DNA of 5,876 nucleotides from an uncultured Bdellovibrionales bacterium. Its GTDB lineage: Bacteria > Bdellovibrionota > Bdellovibrionia > Bdellovibrionales > UBA1609. This document shows positions 1 through 5,876 of this stretch, in pieces. The position numbers were made by a program, and so were the translations under genes. Under the pieces are notes generated by a model. It was not told where the DNA came from. It did not search any database and saw nothing but the letters and a program-made list of their open reading frames with translations. The stretch lies in contig CALJPJ010000188.1 in NCBI GenBank assembly GCA_937980625.1, positions 1 through 5,876 on the forward strand, read 5' to 3'. The number at the start of each line of letters is the position of its first letter. Positions within the stretch are counted from its first letter, which is position 1.

Positions 1-63
1 GTTTAAATTATAATGCGTGAAGTTCTCCCGAAAGGAGCTGTTTGAGCACATTATAATTTAAAC
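1..63. repeat. 63-bp palindromic element with perfect 15-bp arms
   Basis: The left arm GTTTAAATTATAATG (1-15) is the exact reverse complement of the right arm at 49-63. The 33 bases between them hold a second hairpin: CTCC (25-28) pairs with GGAG (34-37) around the loop CGAAA, extended by AG (21-22) pairing with CT (38-39) past a two-base TT bulge. A single strand would fold into a long AT-rich stem capped by a small GC-richer one. It lies 34 bases past the stop codon of the last gene, so it would form part of the transcript's 3' end if transcription reaches it. The stem is AT-rich and no T-run follows on the plus side, so it is not a classic intrinsic terminator, although the minus-strand downstream side lies outside the window. 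It could be a dispersed palindromic repeat, a miniature mobile element or an RNA-stabilising 3' structure. The arm may continue beyond base 1. The structure is seen directly; the role is unknown. Confidence 0.75.
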
Positions 64-97
64 CACCTTAAAGCTCAGGTCATTAATTAAATTGATG
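64..97. other. Short intergenic spacer with no recognisable feature
   Basis: These 34 bases separate the stop codon of the cysteine-repeat protein from the palindromic element. They are AT-rich and include TTAATTAA. I see no hairpin with a T-run, promoter or coding potential here. Confidence 0.5.
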
Positions 98-481
98 TTA
101 ATAAACCCAAAATAAATGCTTAAAAGGGTAGAATCTTTCACGGCATTTGGATCTATCCACATCACTCTTTAAAACTGAGCAAGCTTTATTTTCATTTATT
201 ACTTCACACCAATCGCGATCACTTCCATTTAAAGCCATAAAACAACTGCGACCTTCAATATATGCTTCACATAATCCACGCATTTTTTTATTATCTATAG
301 CCATAAAGCAAGAACGCTCCTCTCTACAAACTTCACATATTTCTTTTTCTGTGCCAGTAAACTCATTATCACATAAAACTTCAGAGTTTCTGTTTTTGTA
401 ATCACTGCACAAATAATAGTAATCTGCACTGGCAAAGGTCCCAGAAAAAACAATAAGAATAACAGAAATAATTTTAAACAT
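98..481 (-). CDS. Small secreted cysteine-repeat protein of unknown function
   Basis: I do not recognise a named family. The 127-residue product begins with a clear signal peptide: Lys3, a hydrophobic stretch over residues 4-16, and an A-S-A cleavage site after residue 19. The mature part carries ten cysteines at 25, 37, 49, 52, 58, 71, 80, 92, 101 and 113. From Cys37 onward, leaving out Cys52, they alternate between spacings of 12 (once 13) and 9, giving four tandem units of 21-22 residues. The middle units share the words R-S-C-F-M-A and (D/G)-L/W-C-E. Each unit probably forms a short helical pair joined by disulfides in the periplasm or outside the cell. Similar C-x(8)-C-x(11)-C repeats occur, from memory, in uncharacterised secreted proteins of archaea and Bdellovibrio-like bacteria. 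The ATG start has a good ribosome site 8 nt upstream. It is the last gene of the apparent operon, 14 nt after the lipoprotein gene. That it is a real gene is well supported by the signal peptide and repeats; its function is open. Confidence 0.82.
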   Translation of the reverse strand: MFKIISVILIVFSGTFASADYYYLCSDYKNRNSEVLCDNEFTGTEKEICEVCREERSCFMAIDNKKMRGLCEAYIEGRSCFMALNGSDRDWCEVINENKACSVLKSDVDRSKCRERFYPFKHLFWVY

Positions 482-489
482 AATGAATG

Positions 490-496
490 CTCCCTT
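490..496 (-). promoter_or_regulatory. Ribosome binding site of the cysteine-repeat protein gene
   Basis: AAGGGAG on the minus strand sits 8 nt before the ATG at 481. Its first base overlaps the last base of the stop codon of the preceding lipoprotein gene (TAA, 496-498). Ribosomes ending on the lipoprotein would stop on this site, which suggests translational coupling of the pair and supports the chosen start. Confidence 0.65.
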
Positions 497-1311
497 TAAT
501 TAGTTAGTAATGATATCTCTTTTTTATATTCGCGAATCTTAGCTCGCGCTTCGTCTCTTTTACTTTTTAATCGTTTAATACTGTATTCATGGTCTCTAAT
601 TTCAGAGCTCAGTCGATTTTTCTCTGCATCTAACTCTTCTTTGGTAGAAAATTGCGAGCTCGATCGACGCCCAATATAAATACTCCCCCCAGATATAACC
701 ACCTCACTACTACTAGGGTCCGCCGAGTATTTAACATTTAGACTATGTAACTCGTCCTCAAACTTTTTGAGTTGACGATTTTCGGTGCGCAAGTCGCCTT
801 CAATGTCACTAATTTCTTGGCTATGCTTAACAATCTCAGATCTTAAAAACTTAATCCGCCCCTTATTAAAACCAATTAAAAATTTAGCTTCTAGGTCCTC
901 TGGGCATAATTCATTATAAGGCTTGCCTTTAATTCCCTCTGGGAAACCATTAGAAGATCGACAATACACTCGCAAACCTTTGACATGGGCAGCCTTCATT
1001 TTACTAATATATGTAAAGTCACAAAAATCAAAGTTATATAGCTTTCCTTGTTTGCCATAATTATAAGGCGCATCTTTAGCACAGTAAATATTCATTCCTT
1101 TTTTAAAGCCTTGGTCTGCTGACATTTCATCAAACTCAGCTTCTGCTTTTTTACAATCTAAATAAAACTTATCAGAGCCCAACCTTTGACCTTTTAAAGC
1201 TACACTTTGTCCGTAATCAAACCAGTTTTTTTTCTCGCATTTTTTTCTTGTAAAGTAATTTGAGCAAGAGCTCATAGAAATTAATATCAGAACCATTAAA
1301 CATATTTTCAT
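496..1311 (-). CDS. DUF2799-like lipoprotein with C-terminal coiled coil
   Basis: The 271-residue product is a predicted lipoprotein: a hydrophobic N-terminus ends in M-S-S-C with the acylated cysteine at 16. Ser at +2 would suit the outer membrane by the E. coli rule. Residues about 66-99 and 106-140 are two copies of one motif, KG-x-x-(I/V)YC followed 19-20 residues later by a second cysteine (Cys77/Cys97 and Cys117/Cys136), with G-K-(Q/G)-(G/K)-x-x-Y-N between. The second copy, with GKPYNELCP, resembles DUF2799, a family of bacterial lipoproteins of unknown function. Residues about 152-196 and 222-270 are rich in Lys, Glu, Arg and Leu with few prolines or glycines and should form a coiled coil or helical hairpin. 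A Ser/Gly-rich linker at about 197-220 parts the two helices. The gene starts 9 nt after the pdxH stop and has no convincing ribosome site, so it may depend on translation of pdxH. An alternative start at Met6 would shorten the signal peptide and is less likely. Lipoprotein status is fairly sure; the DUF2799 call is by eye. Confidence 0.82.
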   Translation of the reverse strand: MKICLMVLILISMSSCSNYFTRKKCEKKNWFDYGQSVALKGQRLGSDKFYLDCKKAEAEFDEMSADQGFKKGMNIYCAKDAPYNYGKQGKLYNFDFCDFTYISKMKAAHVKGLRVYCRSSNGFPEGIKGKPYNELCPEDLEAKFLIGFNKGRIKFLRSEIVKHSQEISDIEGDLRTENRQLKKFEDELHSLNVKYSADPSSSEVVISGGSIYIGRRSSSQFSTKEELDAEKNRLSSEIRDHEYSIKRLKSKRDEARAKIREYKKEISLLTN

Positions 1312-1320
1312 AAATATTTA

Positions 1321-2004
1321 CTACGGAGATAAAAAGGCTTTATCCCAGCTCCCATTAGTATTTAGTTTAAACTGAGTTCTCTTGTGTAAACGATTAGGCA
1401 TTGCCTGCCAAAACTCATAACATTTAGGGCTTACTATAAAGCCCCCCCAATGCTTTGGACAAGGAATTTTTTGACCTTTAAACTGCTCATGAACTGACTT
1501 AAGACTATCTTCTAAATCACTGTAATCTTTTATTTTTTTACTTTGATCTGAAGCAAGAGCCCCCTCTTGACTCCCTTTAGGGCGACTATCCCAATAGCGA
1601 CTTGAGTGCTCATAACTCACTTTTTGGACATCACCCACAATTCTAACTTGGCGCGTAGGATAGGCCCAAAAAAAATTTAATGATGCCACAGGGTTAGTTA
1701 TTAAGTCTTGGGCCTTATCACTATTATAATTTGTATAAAAAACATAGCCCTTAGGGCTATACTCTTTAAGTAAAACAACCCGACTTGATGGCTGACCAGA
1801 TTTATTAGCTGTGGCCAAAACAAAAGCATTTTGGTTCATGCGGTCTAAAGAGGGCACAATTTGAGTAAATAAGTTTTTAATTAAAGTTTGAGATTTAATT
1901 TTAATTTTTTGTTTTAGCTTTTGCCCCTCGGCCCGGCCTTGAGACTGCAAATACCAGTGCTCAAAAATCTCATGGGGGTGCTTATTAAAAGATAAATTTT
2001 GCAT
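1321..2004 (-). CDS. pdxH: Pyridoxamine/pyridoxine 5'-phosphate oxidase
   Basis: PdxH oxidises pyridoxine or pyridoxamine 5'-phosphate to pyridoxal 5'-phosphate in the cytosol, using FMN and oxygen. The 227 residues align without gaps, by eye, with the core of the E. coli enzyme (218 residues) at an offset of eight. Visible landmarks are N-A-F-V-L-A-T-A (59-66), RVVLLK (75-80), YTN (90-92), SDKA (95-98), RQV (118-120), RYWDSRP (136-142), SQ-x-G (145-148), WGGF (186-189), EFWQ (197-200) and RLHKR (205-209). The substrate-phosphate and FMN contacts known in E. coli, Lys72, Tyr129, Arg133, Ser137, Arg197 and His199, map to Lys80, Tyr137, Arg141, Ser145, Arg205 and His207. One FMN-site arginine, E. 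coli Arg88, is Asp96 here. The C-terminus L-S-P matches the family's usual L-x-P ending. The gene lies 28 nt after purF in the same direction. A GGAGA about 13 nt before the ATG is a rather distant ribosome site. Identity is secure. Confidence 0.96.
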   Translation of the reverse strand: MQNLSFNKHPHEIFEHWYLQSQGRAEGQKLKQKIKIKSQTLIKNLFTQIVPSLDRMNQNAFVLATANKSGQPSSRVVLLKEYSPKGYVFYTNYNSDKAQDLITNPVASLNFFWAYPTRQVRIVGDVQKVSYEHSSRYWDSRPKGSQEGALASDQSKKIKDYSDLEDSLKSVHEQFKGQKIPCPKHWGGFIVSPKCYEFWQAMPNRLHKRTQFKLNTNGSWDKAFLSP

Positions 2005-2017
2005 TTATTTTGTTTCG

Positions 2018-2022
2018 TCTCC
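2018..2022 (-). promoter_or_regulatory. Possible ribosome binding site of pdxH
   Basis: GGAGA on the minus strand is the only purine-rich match in the 28-nt purF-pdxH gap. It is 13 nt from the ATG at 2004, longer than the usual 5-9 nt, so initiation may be weak. No other in-frame start fits better. Confidence 0.4.
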
Positions 2023-2032
2023 ATATCTCAAG

Positions 2033-3442
2033 TTAGCTAGTAATACTCTCATCGTATAGGTCTGTTGGGTACTCATCACCAAAACAAGCAGCACAAAAAC
2101 CGGCTTCCCTAGGGTTTGATCGCTCACCACAAGCTGCCTCAACCATTGATTCTAAAATCATATATTTAAGGCTATCAGCTCCTATAAAATCACGAATTTC
2201 TTCTACAGATTTATAACCGGCGATAAGCTGGGATTTTTTAGGTGTATCGACACCATAAAAACAAGGCGATAATGTTGGAGGTGAAGCGACACGAAAGTGA
2301 ACCTCTTTTGCTCCGGCCTGCCTAATTAAACGAATTATTTTTTGGCTAGTAGTTCCTCTAACTAAAGAATCATCAATGACAATCACCCTCTTGCCTTTTA
2401 AAACTTCCGACTGTGGGTTCAGCTTTATTTTAACTCCAAAGCTTCTAATGGATTGGCTGGGCTGAATAAATGTACGACCGACGTAATGATTTCTAATAAT
2501 ACCTAACTCAAATGGAATACCACTTTCTTGGCTGTAACCAATAGCTGCCGGCACACCACTATCAGGTACAGGTATTACTACATCAGCTTCCACTCCTGTT
2601 TTTTGTGCTAAAACACGACCCATTTCTTTACGAGTTTCGTAAACACTTTGCCCAAAAACTACCGAATCAGGCCTCGCAAAATAAACATGCTCAAAAATAC
2701 AACGGGCTAACTTTTTTTTGGGTTCCGTATACATTTCACTATGGTCACCATTTTTATCACACCAAAAAACTTCCCCAGGTTTAATTTCTCTGATGTACTT
2801 TGCTCCAATTAAGTCAAAGGCACAGGTTTCAGAAGCAACAACATAAGAAAATCGTCCATCACTTGTTTTTCTTTGTCCTAAAACCAAAGGGCGAAATCCA
2901 TAGGGATCACGCACTGCAATTAAGGAATCTTTAGTCATCAACACTAATGAAAAAGCCCCTTCAAGCCGCGGCAAAGACTCTTTCAAACACTGAATCATAT
3001 TGTCACTTTTATGCCTGGCTATCATATGCAACAAACACTCGGTGTCACTGGTGTTTTGGAAAATTGCTCCTTCAGAAATCAATTCTTTTTTTAACTTTTT
3101 AGCGTTCACAATATTCCCGTTATGAGCAATCGCTACAGGGCCATTTTCTAGAGTTGCAGTTAGAGGCTGAGCATTTATAGCTAAACTCTCTCCCGTTGTT
3201 GAATAACGAGCATGTCCGACGGAGGCCTCTCCTTTTAAGCGAACTAAGTCATCTTCGCTAAAAACATCACCAACTAAACCCATATTTTTATGAACAATAT
3301 GTGCTCCATTATCTAAGGAGACAATGCCTGCTGACTCCTGGCCTCTATGCTGTTGAGCATACAAACCTAAGTAGGCCATACGGCTGGCCTCAGGATCTTG
3401 CCAACAACCAAATACTGCGCACTCATCATGCCAATGTTTCAA
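2033..3442 (-). CDS. purF: Amidophosphoribosyltransferase (glutamine PRPP amidotransferase)
   Basis: PurF catalyses the first committed step of purine synthesis: PRPP plus glutamine gives 5-phosphoribosylamine, glutamate and pyrophosphate. The 469-residue protein has an N-terminal Ntn-hydrolase glutaminase domain and a C-terminal phosphoribosyltransferase domain. The glutaminase nucleophile is Cys8, in DECAVFG, exposed after removal of a seven-residue propeptide. Supporting residues are in QHRGQESAG (31-39), GHARYST (76-82), AHNGN (106-110) and SDTE (132-135). The PRPP loop is VIVIDDSLVRGTTS (353-366), and the PRPP-flap-region match YFARPDS spans 254-260. Cys248, Cys394, Cys450 and Cys453 match the four ligands of the 4Fe-4S cluster of the B. 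subtilis enzyme, so this is the propeptide-bearing, cluster-bearing type rather than the cluster-free E. coli type. The start is TTG, the only usable codon between the upstream in-frame stop and Cys8, with GGGGAG 6 nt ahead. The gene overlaps purL by 17 nt. Identity is secure. Confidence 0.98.
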   Translation of the reverse strand: MKHWHDECAVFGCWQDPEASRMAYLGLYAQQHRGQESAGIVSLDNGAHIVHKNMGLVGDVFSEDDLVRLKGEASVGHARYSTTGESLAINAQPLTATLENGPVAIAHNGNIVNAKKLKKELISEGAIFQNTSDTECLLHMIARHKSDNMIQCLKESLPRLEGAFSLVLMTKDSLIAVRDPYGFRPLVLGQRKTSDGRFSYVVASETCAFDLIGAKYIREIKPGEVFWCDKNGDHSEMYTEPKKKLARCIFEHVYFARPDSVVFGQSVYETRKEMGRVLAQKTGVEADVVIPVPDSGVPAAIGYSQESGIPFELGIIRNHYVGRTFIQPSQSIRSFGVKIKLNPQSEVLKGKRVIVIDDSLVRGTTSQKIIRLIRQAGAKEVHFRVASPPTLSPCFYGVDTPKKSQLIAGYKSVEEIRDFIGADSLKYMILESMVEAACGERSNPREAGFCAACFGDEYPTDLYDESITS

Positions 3443-5624
3443 AATGTACTCCCCAAGAATTATAAGCCTTTAAAATTTCTGATATTGTTATATTAATTTT
3501 ATCGTCAATAACTAAATGATTGCCACCTGTATTTCCTATTTTTTCAATACCGAAACTATAATTAGTTTTATTTAAATTATTAAATTGATCCTCAGGCATA
3601 GTTACCACAACTTGATAAAAATTTTCTGCAAAGTATTTTTCTGTTAGATTTGAGGCCTGCTTGTTTATATTATCAGTTTTCACCTGCAAACCGAGCCCCC
3701 CCAAAGACATTCTAGCTAGAGTGTAGGCGACACCAAATTTTCCAACAGCTTGCGAACTAGAAACTTTTTCATTTAAAACAAAATGGGTTAACGACTTTAC
3801 AAATTCAGCAGTTTTATTAGTATCAATAGCCCCAATCGCCTTATTAGGATGACCAATAACCTCAGCCACTTGGCCCGACATGACCATTTGATCACTACTC
3901 AAAAGTAAAACAACTTCGCCTTTATTTTTAACAATAGTTGTCGGCCCATAAACAGAGTTACGTAAACCAACAACACCTGTTGATGGTGTTGACGTTACAT
4001 TTTTATCTTTAGTTTCATTATATAAACTCACATTTCCACTAATAATAGGAGCCTTTAAAGATTCACACTGCTGAGACATACCATTGACACTAGCTACAAA
4101 TTCAGTCATTAGCTCTTTTTTCTCAGGATTGCCGAAATTCAAACAATCAGTTACAGCTAAAGGCTCAAAACCTCTACAGGCTAATTCAATGGATGGAAAA
4201 GCGACCGAATCTTTTCCGCCTTCGGCACTATCAAAACGCATAACATAAGGGCGACAACCCAATACGACCGACAAAGCTCTCTCACTATCAGGTAAGCGAA
4301 TGGCACCCACTTGCTGACTACAGTCATTAATAGTTTGAGCTCCCACTCTCTGATCATACTGATCAAATATCCAGTTGCGACTACAGCCTCTAATATCAGA
4401 TAAACATTTTAATAATAAGGATTGGTGATCAGAAGACTCTGCCAATAACTCAGTGCCCACTTCTACTCTATTTTTTTGTTGCCACTCATCGTATGGACGA
4501 TCTTTAGGCCCATACATTGGAGCATTATCCACTAAATTATCAGGATCAATATTGCAAAGCACCTCATTGTGCCAAGAAAGTTTAATTGTTTTTTCTTCAG
4601 TAACAGTACCTATACTGGTAGCGTCTAAATTCCAACGAGTGAATACTTCTTTTATTGCTGGTAAATTTTCTGGTTTACAAATTAACAGCATCCGCTCTTG
4701 GCTTTCAGATAATAAGATTTCCTCTGGAGTCATGCGCGAATCACGAAGAGGAACCTGATCTAAAGCTATATCAAACCCAACCCCGCCATTGGATGACATC
4801 TCAAAACTTGAGCTTGTTAATCCAGCAGCCCCCATATCTTGAATGGCTACAACTAAACCTTGATTCATCACCTCAATGCAGCTTTCTATAAGTAGTTTTT
4901 CAAAAAAAGGATCGCCAATTTGTACATTTGGTTTTTTAGCTTCATTATCATCATCAAAAGATTCACTGGCCATACTGGCCCCATGAACACCGTCTCGTCC
5001 AGTTTTAGCCCCCACATAAACAACTAAATTTCCTGGCCCCTCAGCTTGTGAGGTAAACACCGCTTCGCCCGGTCGAAATAAACCTAATGCAAAAGCGTTT
5101 ACTAAAATATTACCGTTGTAAGACGAATCAAACTCTGTTTGTCCTGTAATATTTGGAACCCCAACACAGTTTCCATAACCTGAAATTCCAGAAACCACAC
5201 CTTTTACTAAAGTATCCATACGGTCTGCTGACGGCTCACCAAAACATAAATAGTTGGCTAAAGCCACAGGCCTGGCACCCATGGTAAATATATCTCTTAA
5301 AATACCACCCACTCCCGTAGCTGCCCCTTGATAGGGCTCAATAAAGCTAGGGTGATTATGACTTTCCATTTTAAAAGCCACACGTTCACCTTGCCCTAAG
5401 TCAATCACACCCGCATTTTCACCAAAGCTTTGTAATACTCGATCAGATTTTGAAAATAATTTTTTCAAATGATACTTTGAACTTTTGTAACTGCAGTGTT
5501 CACTCCATAGGGCTGAGTATAAAGCCCACTCAATGCCTTCTGGCTCACGACCTAGTTGATTACAAATCAACTGATACTCAGACTTTGAAATTCTATATTT
5601 TTTTAAATTATCTTCTAAATTCAT
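3426..5624 (-). CDS. purL: Phosphoribosylformylglycinamidine synthase, small-type PurL subunit
   Basis: PurL is the ATP-dependent synthetase subunit that turns FGAR into FGAM, using ammonia delivered by PurQ in a complex bridged by PurS. The 732 residues match the small PurL of Bacillus and Thermotoga (B. subtilis about 740) and not the roughly 1,300-residue fused enzyme. Motifs in order: WSEHCSYKSSK (40-50) with a conserved histidine at 43; FGENAGV (68-74); MESHNHPSFIEPYQGAATG (86-104) carrying His89 and His91; LRDIFTMGARP (109-119); NITGQTEF (158-165); QDMGAAGL (262-269), the first AIRS-type C domain. The second half has CLNFGNPEK (494-502), ISGNVSLYNET (528-538) and TPSTGVVGL (546-554). 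The second AIRS C domain is degenerate: the usual D-x-S-x-GGL is replaced around 626-633 by A-V-G-K-F-G-V. The ATG start has AGAGGA 6 nt ahead. The gene begins 13 nt after purQ and its TGA stop lies inside purF. Identity is secure. Confidence 0.98.
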   Translation of the reverse strand: MNLEDNLKKYRISKSEYQLICNQLGREPEGIEWALYSALWSEHCSYKSSKYHLKKLFSKSDRVLQSFGENAGVIDLGQGERVAFKMESHNHPSFIEPYQGAATGVGGILRDIFTMGARPVALANYLCFGEPSADRMDTLVKGVVSGISGYGNCVGVPNITGQTEFDSSYNGNILVNAFALGLFRPGEAVFTSQAEGPGNLVVYVGAKTGRDGVHGASMASESFDDDNEAKKPNVQIGDPFFEKLLIESCIEVMNQGLVVAIQDMGAAGLTSSSFEMSSNGGVGFDIALDQVPLRDSRMTPEEILLSESQERMLLICKPENLPAIKEVFTRWNLDATSIGTVTEEKTIKLSWHNEVLCNIDPDNLVDNAPMYGPKDRPYDEWQQKNRVEVGTELLAESSDHQSLLLKCLSDIRGCSRNWIFDQYDQRVGAQTINDCSQQVGAIRLPDSERALSVVLGCRPYVMRFDSAEGGKDSVAFPSIELACRGFEPLAVTDCLNFGNPEKKELMTEFVASVNGMSQQCESLKAPIISGNVSLYNETKDKNVTSTPSTGVVGLRNSVYGPTTIVKNKGEVVLLLSSDQMVMSGQVAEVIGHPNKAIGAIDTNKTAEFVKSLTHFVLNEKVSSSQAVGKFGVAYTLARMSLGGLGLQVKTDNINKQASNLTEKYFAENFYQVVVTMPEDQFNNLNKTNYSFGIEKIGNTGGNHLVIDDKINITISEILKAYNSWGVHFETLA
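3449..3454 (-). promoter_or_regulatory. Ribosome binding site that fixes the TTG start of purF
   Basis: GGGGAG on the minus strand lies inside the last codons of purL (within TGG-GGA-G), 6 nt before the TTG at 3442. There is no ATG or GTG in the purF frame between the upstream stop (TAA, 3470-3472) and the catalytic cysteine codon (3419-3421). This site therefore decides the start. Confidence 0.8.
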
Positions 5625-5630
5625 TTTTTA

Positions 5631-5636
5631 TCCTCT
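5631..5636 (-). promoter_or_regulatory. Ribosome binding site of purL
   Basis: AGAGGA on the minus strand sits between the purQ stop and the purL ATG, 6 nt from the start. It is a good match at normal distance and supports the ATG at 5624. Confidence 0.7.
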
Positions 5637-5637
5637 T

Positions 5638-5876
5638 TTAAAAAAAAGAAAAACCATCGTTACCACCCATCCAATCAAACATAGCTCGCTCAGGATGAGG
5701 CATAAGACCAGCCACATTTTTATTTTTATTTAATACACCGGCAATATCACTTATAGACCCATTTGGGTTCTGTTTATAAGTTAACCATATCTGACCATTA
5801 CTTTTAATTTCTGCCAGTTTTTCAGGTTCAATATGATAGCGTCCCTCACCATGAGCTATGGGAAGCCTTGCTGATC
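5638..5876 (-). CDS. purQ: Glutamine amidotransferase subunit PurQ, 3' end only
   Basis: Translating the minus strand from the right edge gives 78 residues of open frame ending in TAA at 5638-5640; the gene begins outside the window. PurQ releases ammonia from glutamine and passes it to PurL for FGAM formation. The fragment carries two signature blocks: LPIAHGEG (residues 4-11 of the fragment) and GLMPHPERAM (56-65). PHPE supplies the His (60) and Glu (62) of the Cys-His-Glu triad of class I glutamine amidotransferases; the cysteine lies upstream, out of view. QNPNGSISDIAG (35-46) also matches the family closely. The protein stops soon after G-N-D-G-F-S-F-F, about 14 residues short of the longer B. 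subtilis C-terminus as I recall it; the catalytic part is complete. The last codons run through eight T's on the coding strand. It is followed 13 nt later by purL, the standard partner order. Identity is secure though partial. Confidence 0.95.
   Translation of the reverse strand, partial: SARLPIAHGEGRYHIEPEKLAEIKSNGQIWLTYKQNPNGSISDIAGVLNKNKNVAGLMPHPERAMFDWMGGNDGFSFF

Noticed and set aside
1..25. Xer/dif recombination site
   Set aside because: The AT-rich arm shares a few bases with the XerD half-site, but I cannot match two 11-bp arms around a 6-bp centre.
1..63. Integron attC site
   Set aside because: An attC reads RYYYAAC at its 5' end and GTTRRRY at its 3' end. Here the element starts with GTTTAAA and ends with TTTAAAC, the opposite arrangement, and no integrase is in view.
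1..63. CRISPR repeat
   Set aside because: There is one element with inverted arms, no direct repeats with spacers, and no cas gene in the window.
147..401. Plus-strand open frame opposite the cysteine-repeat gene
   Set aside because: It is fully antisense to a gene with a clear signal peptide and repeats. It has no family signature of its own.
1364..1371. GTTTAAAC, which resembles the ends of the palindrome at the left edge
   Set aside because: It is only eight bases, lies in pdxH codons for a conserved C-terminal region, and has no paired copy nearby.
1312..1400. Internal promoter ahead of the lipoprotein gene
   Set aside because: A TTTACA is present on the minus strand inside pdxH, but no convincing -10 box lies at the proper distance and the sequence is coding.
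4181..4366. Minus-strand open frame inside purL
   Set aside because: It lies in another frame within a well-conserved part of purL and shows no motif or ribosome site.
4453..4891. Two overlapping plus-strand open frames opposite purL
   Set aside because: Both are antisense shadows of conserved purL codons with no recognisable domain.
5450..5641. Plus-strand open frame opposite the purL start
   Set aside because: It runs antisense through conserved PurL motifs, including WSEHCSYKSSK, and has no signature.

Overview
The window is a compact, AT-rich piece of a bacterial chromosome in which every supported gene lies on the minus strand. In transcription order, from high to low coordinates, it reads: purQ (3' end only), purL, purF, pdxH, a lipoprotein with a DUF2799-like region, and a small secreted cysteine-repeat protein. 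Gaps between genes are 28 nt or less, and purL and purF overlap by 17 nt, so this looks like one transcription unit. No stretch over 300 bases lacks a gene.

The three pur genes encode steps 1 and 4 of de novo purine synthesis. PurF makes phosphoribosylamine from PRPP and glutamine. PurL and PurQ, which with a PurS (not in this window) would form FGAM synthase, convert FGAR to FGAM. PurL is the small, Bacillus-type form with a separate PurQ, which argues against most Gammaproteobacteria, where the two are fused in one long protein. PurF is the self-processing iron-sulfur type. pdxH, the next gene, makes the cofactor pyridoxal 5'-phosphate.

The last two genes differ in kind: both products are exported and cysteine-rich. 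One is a lipoprotein with a duplicated DUF2799-like motif followed by a long coiled coil. The other is a 127-residue protein built of regularly spaced cysteine pairs. Their function is unknown.

The left 97 bases hold a 63-bp palindromic element with perfect 15-bp arms, starting at the first base of the window, followed by 34 bases with no visible feature. No RNA gene, CRISPR array, transposase or phage gene was found.

The small PurL, low GC, a DUF2799-like lipoprotein and a disulfide-repeat secreted protein would suit a Gram-negative, possibly a low-GC member of the Bdellovibrio group. This is an inference, not a firm assignment. I see no complete new system; the palindrome, the cysteine-repeat protein and its lipoprotein neighbour are the parts least explained by known biology.
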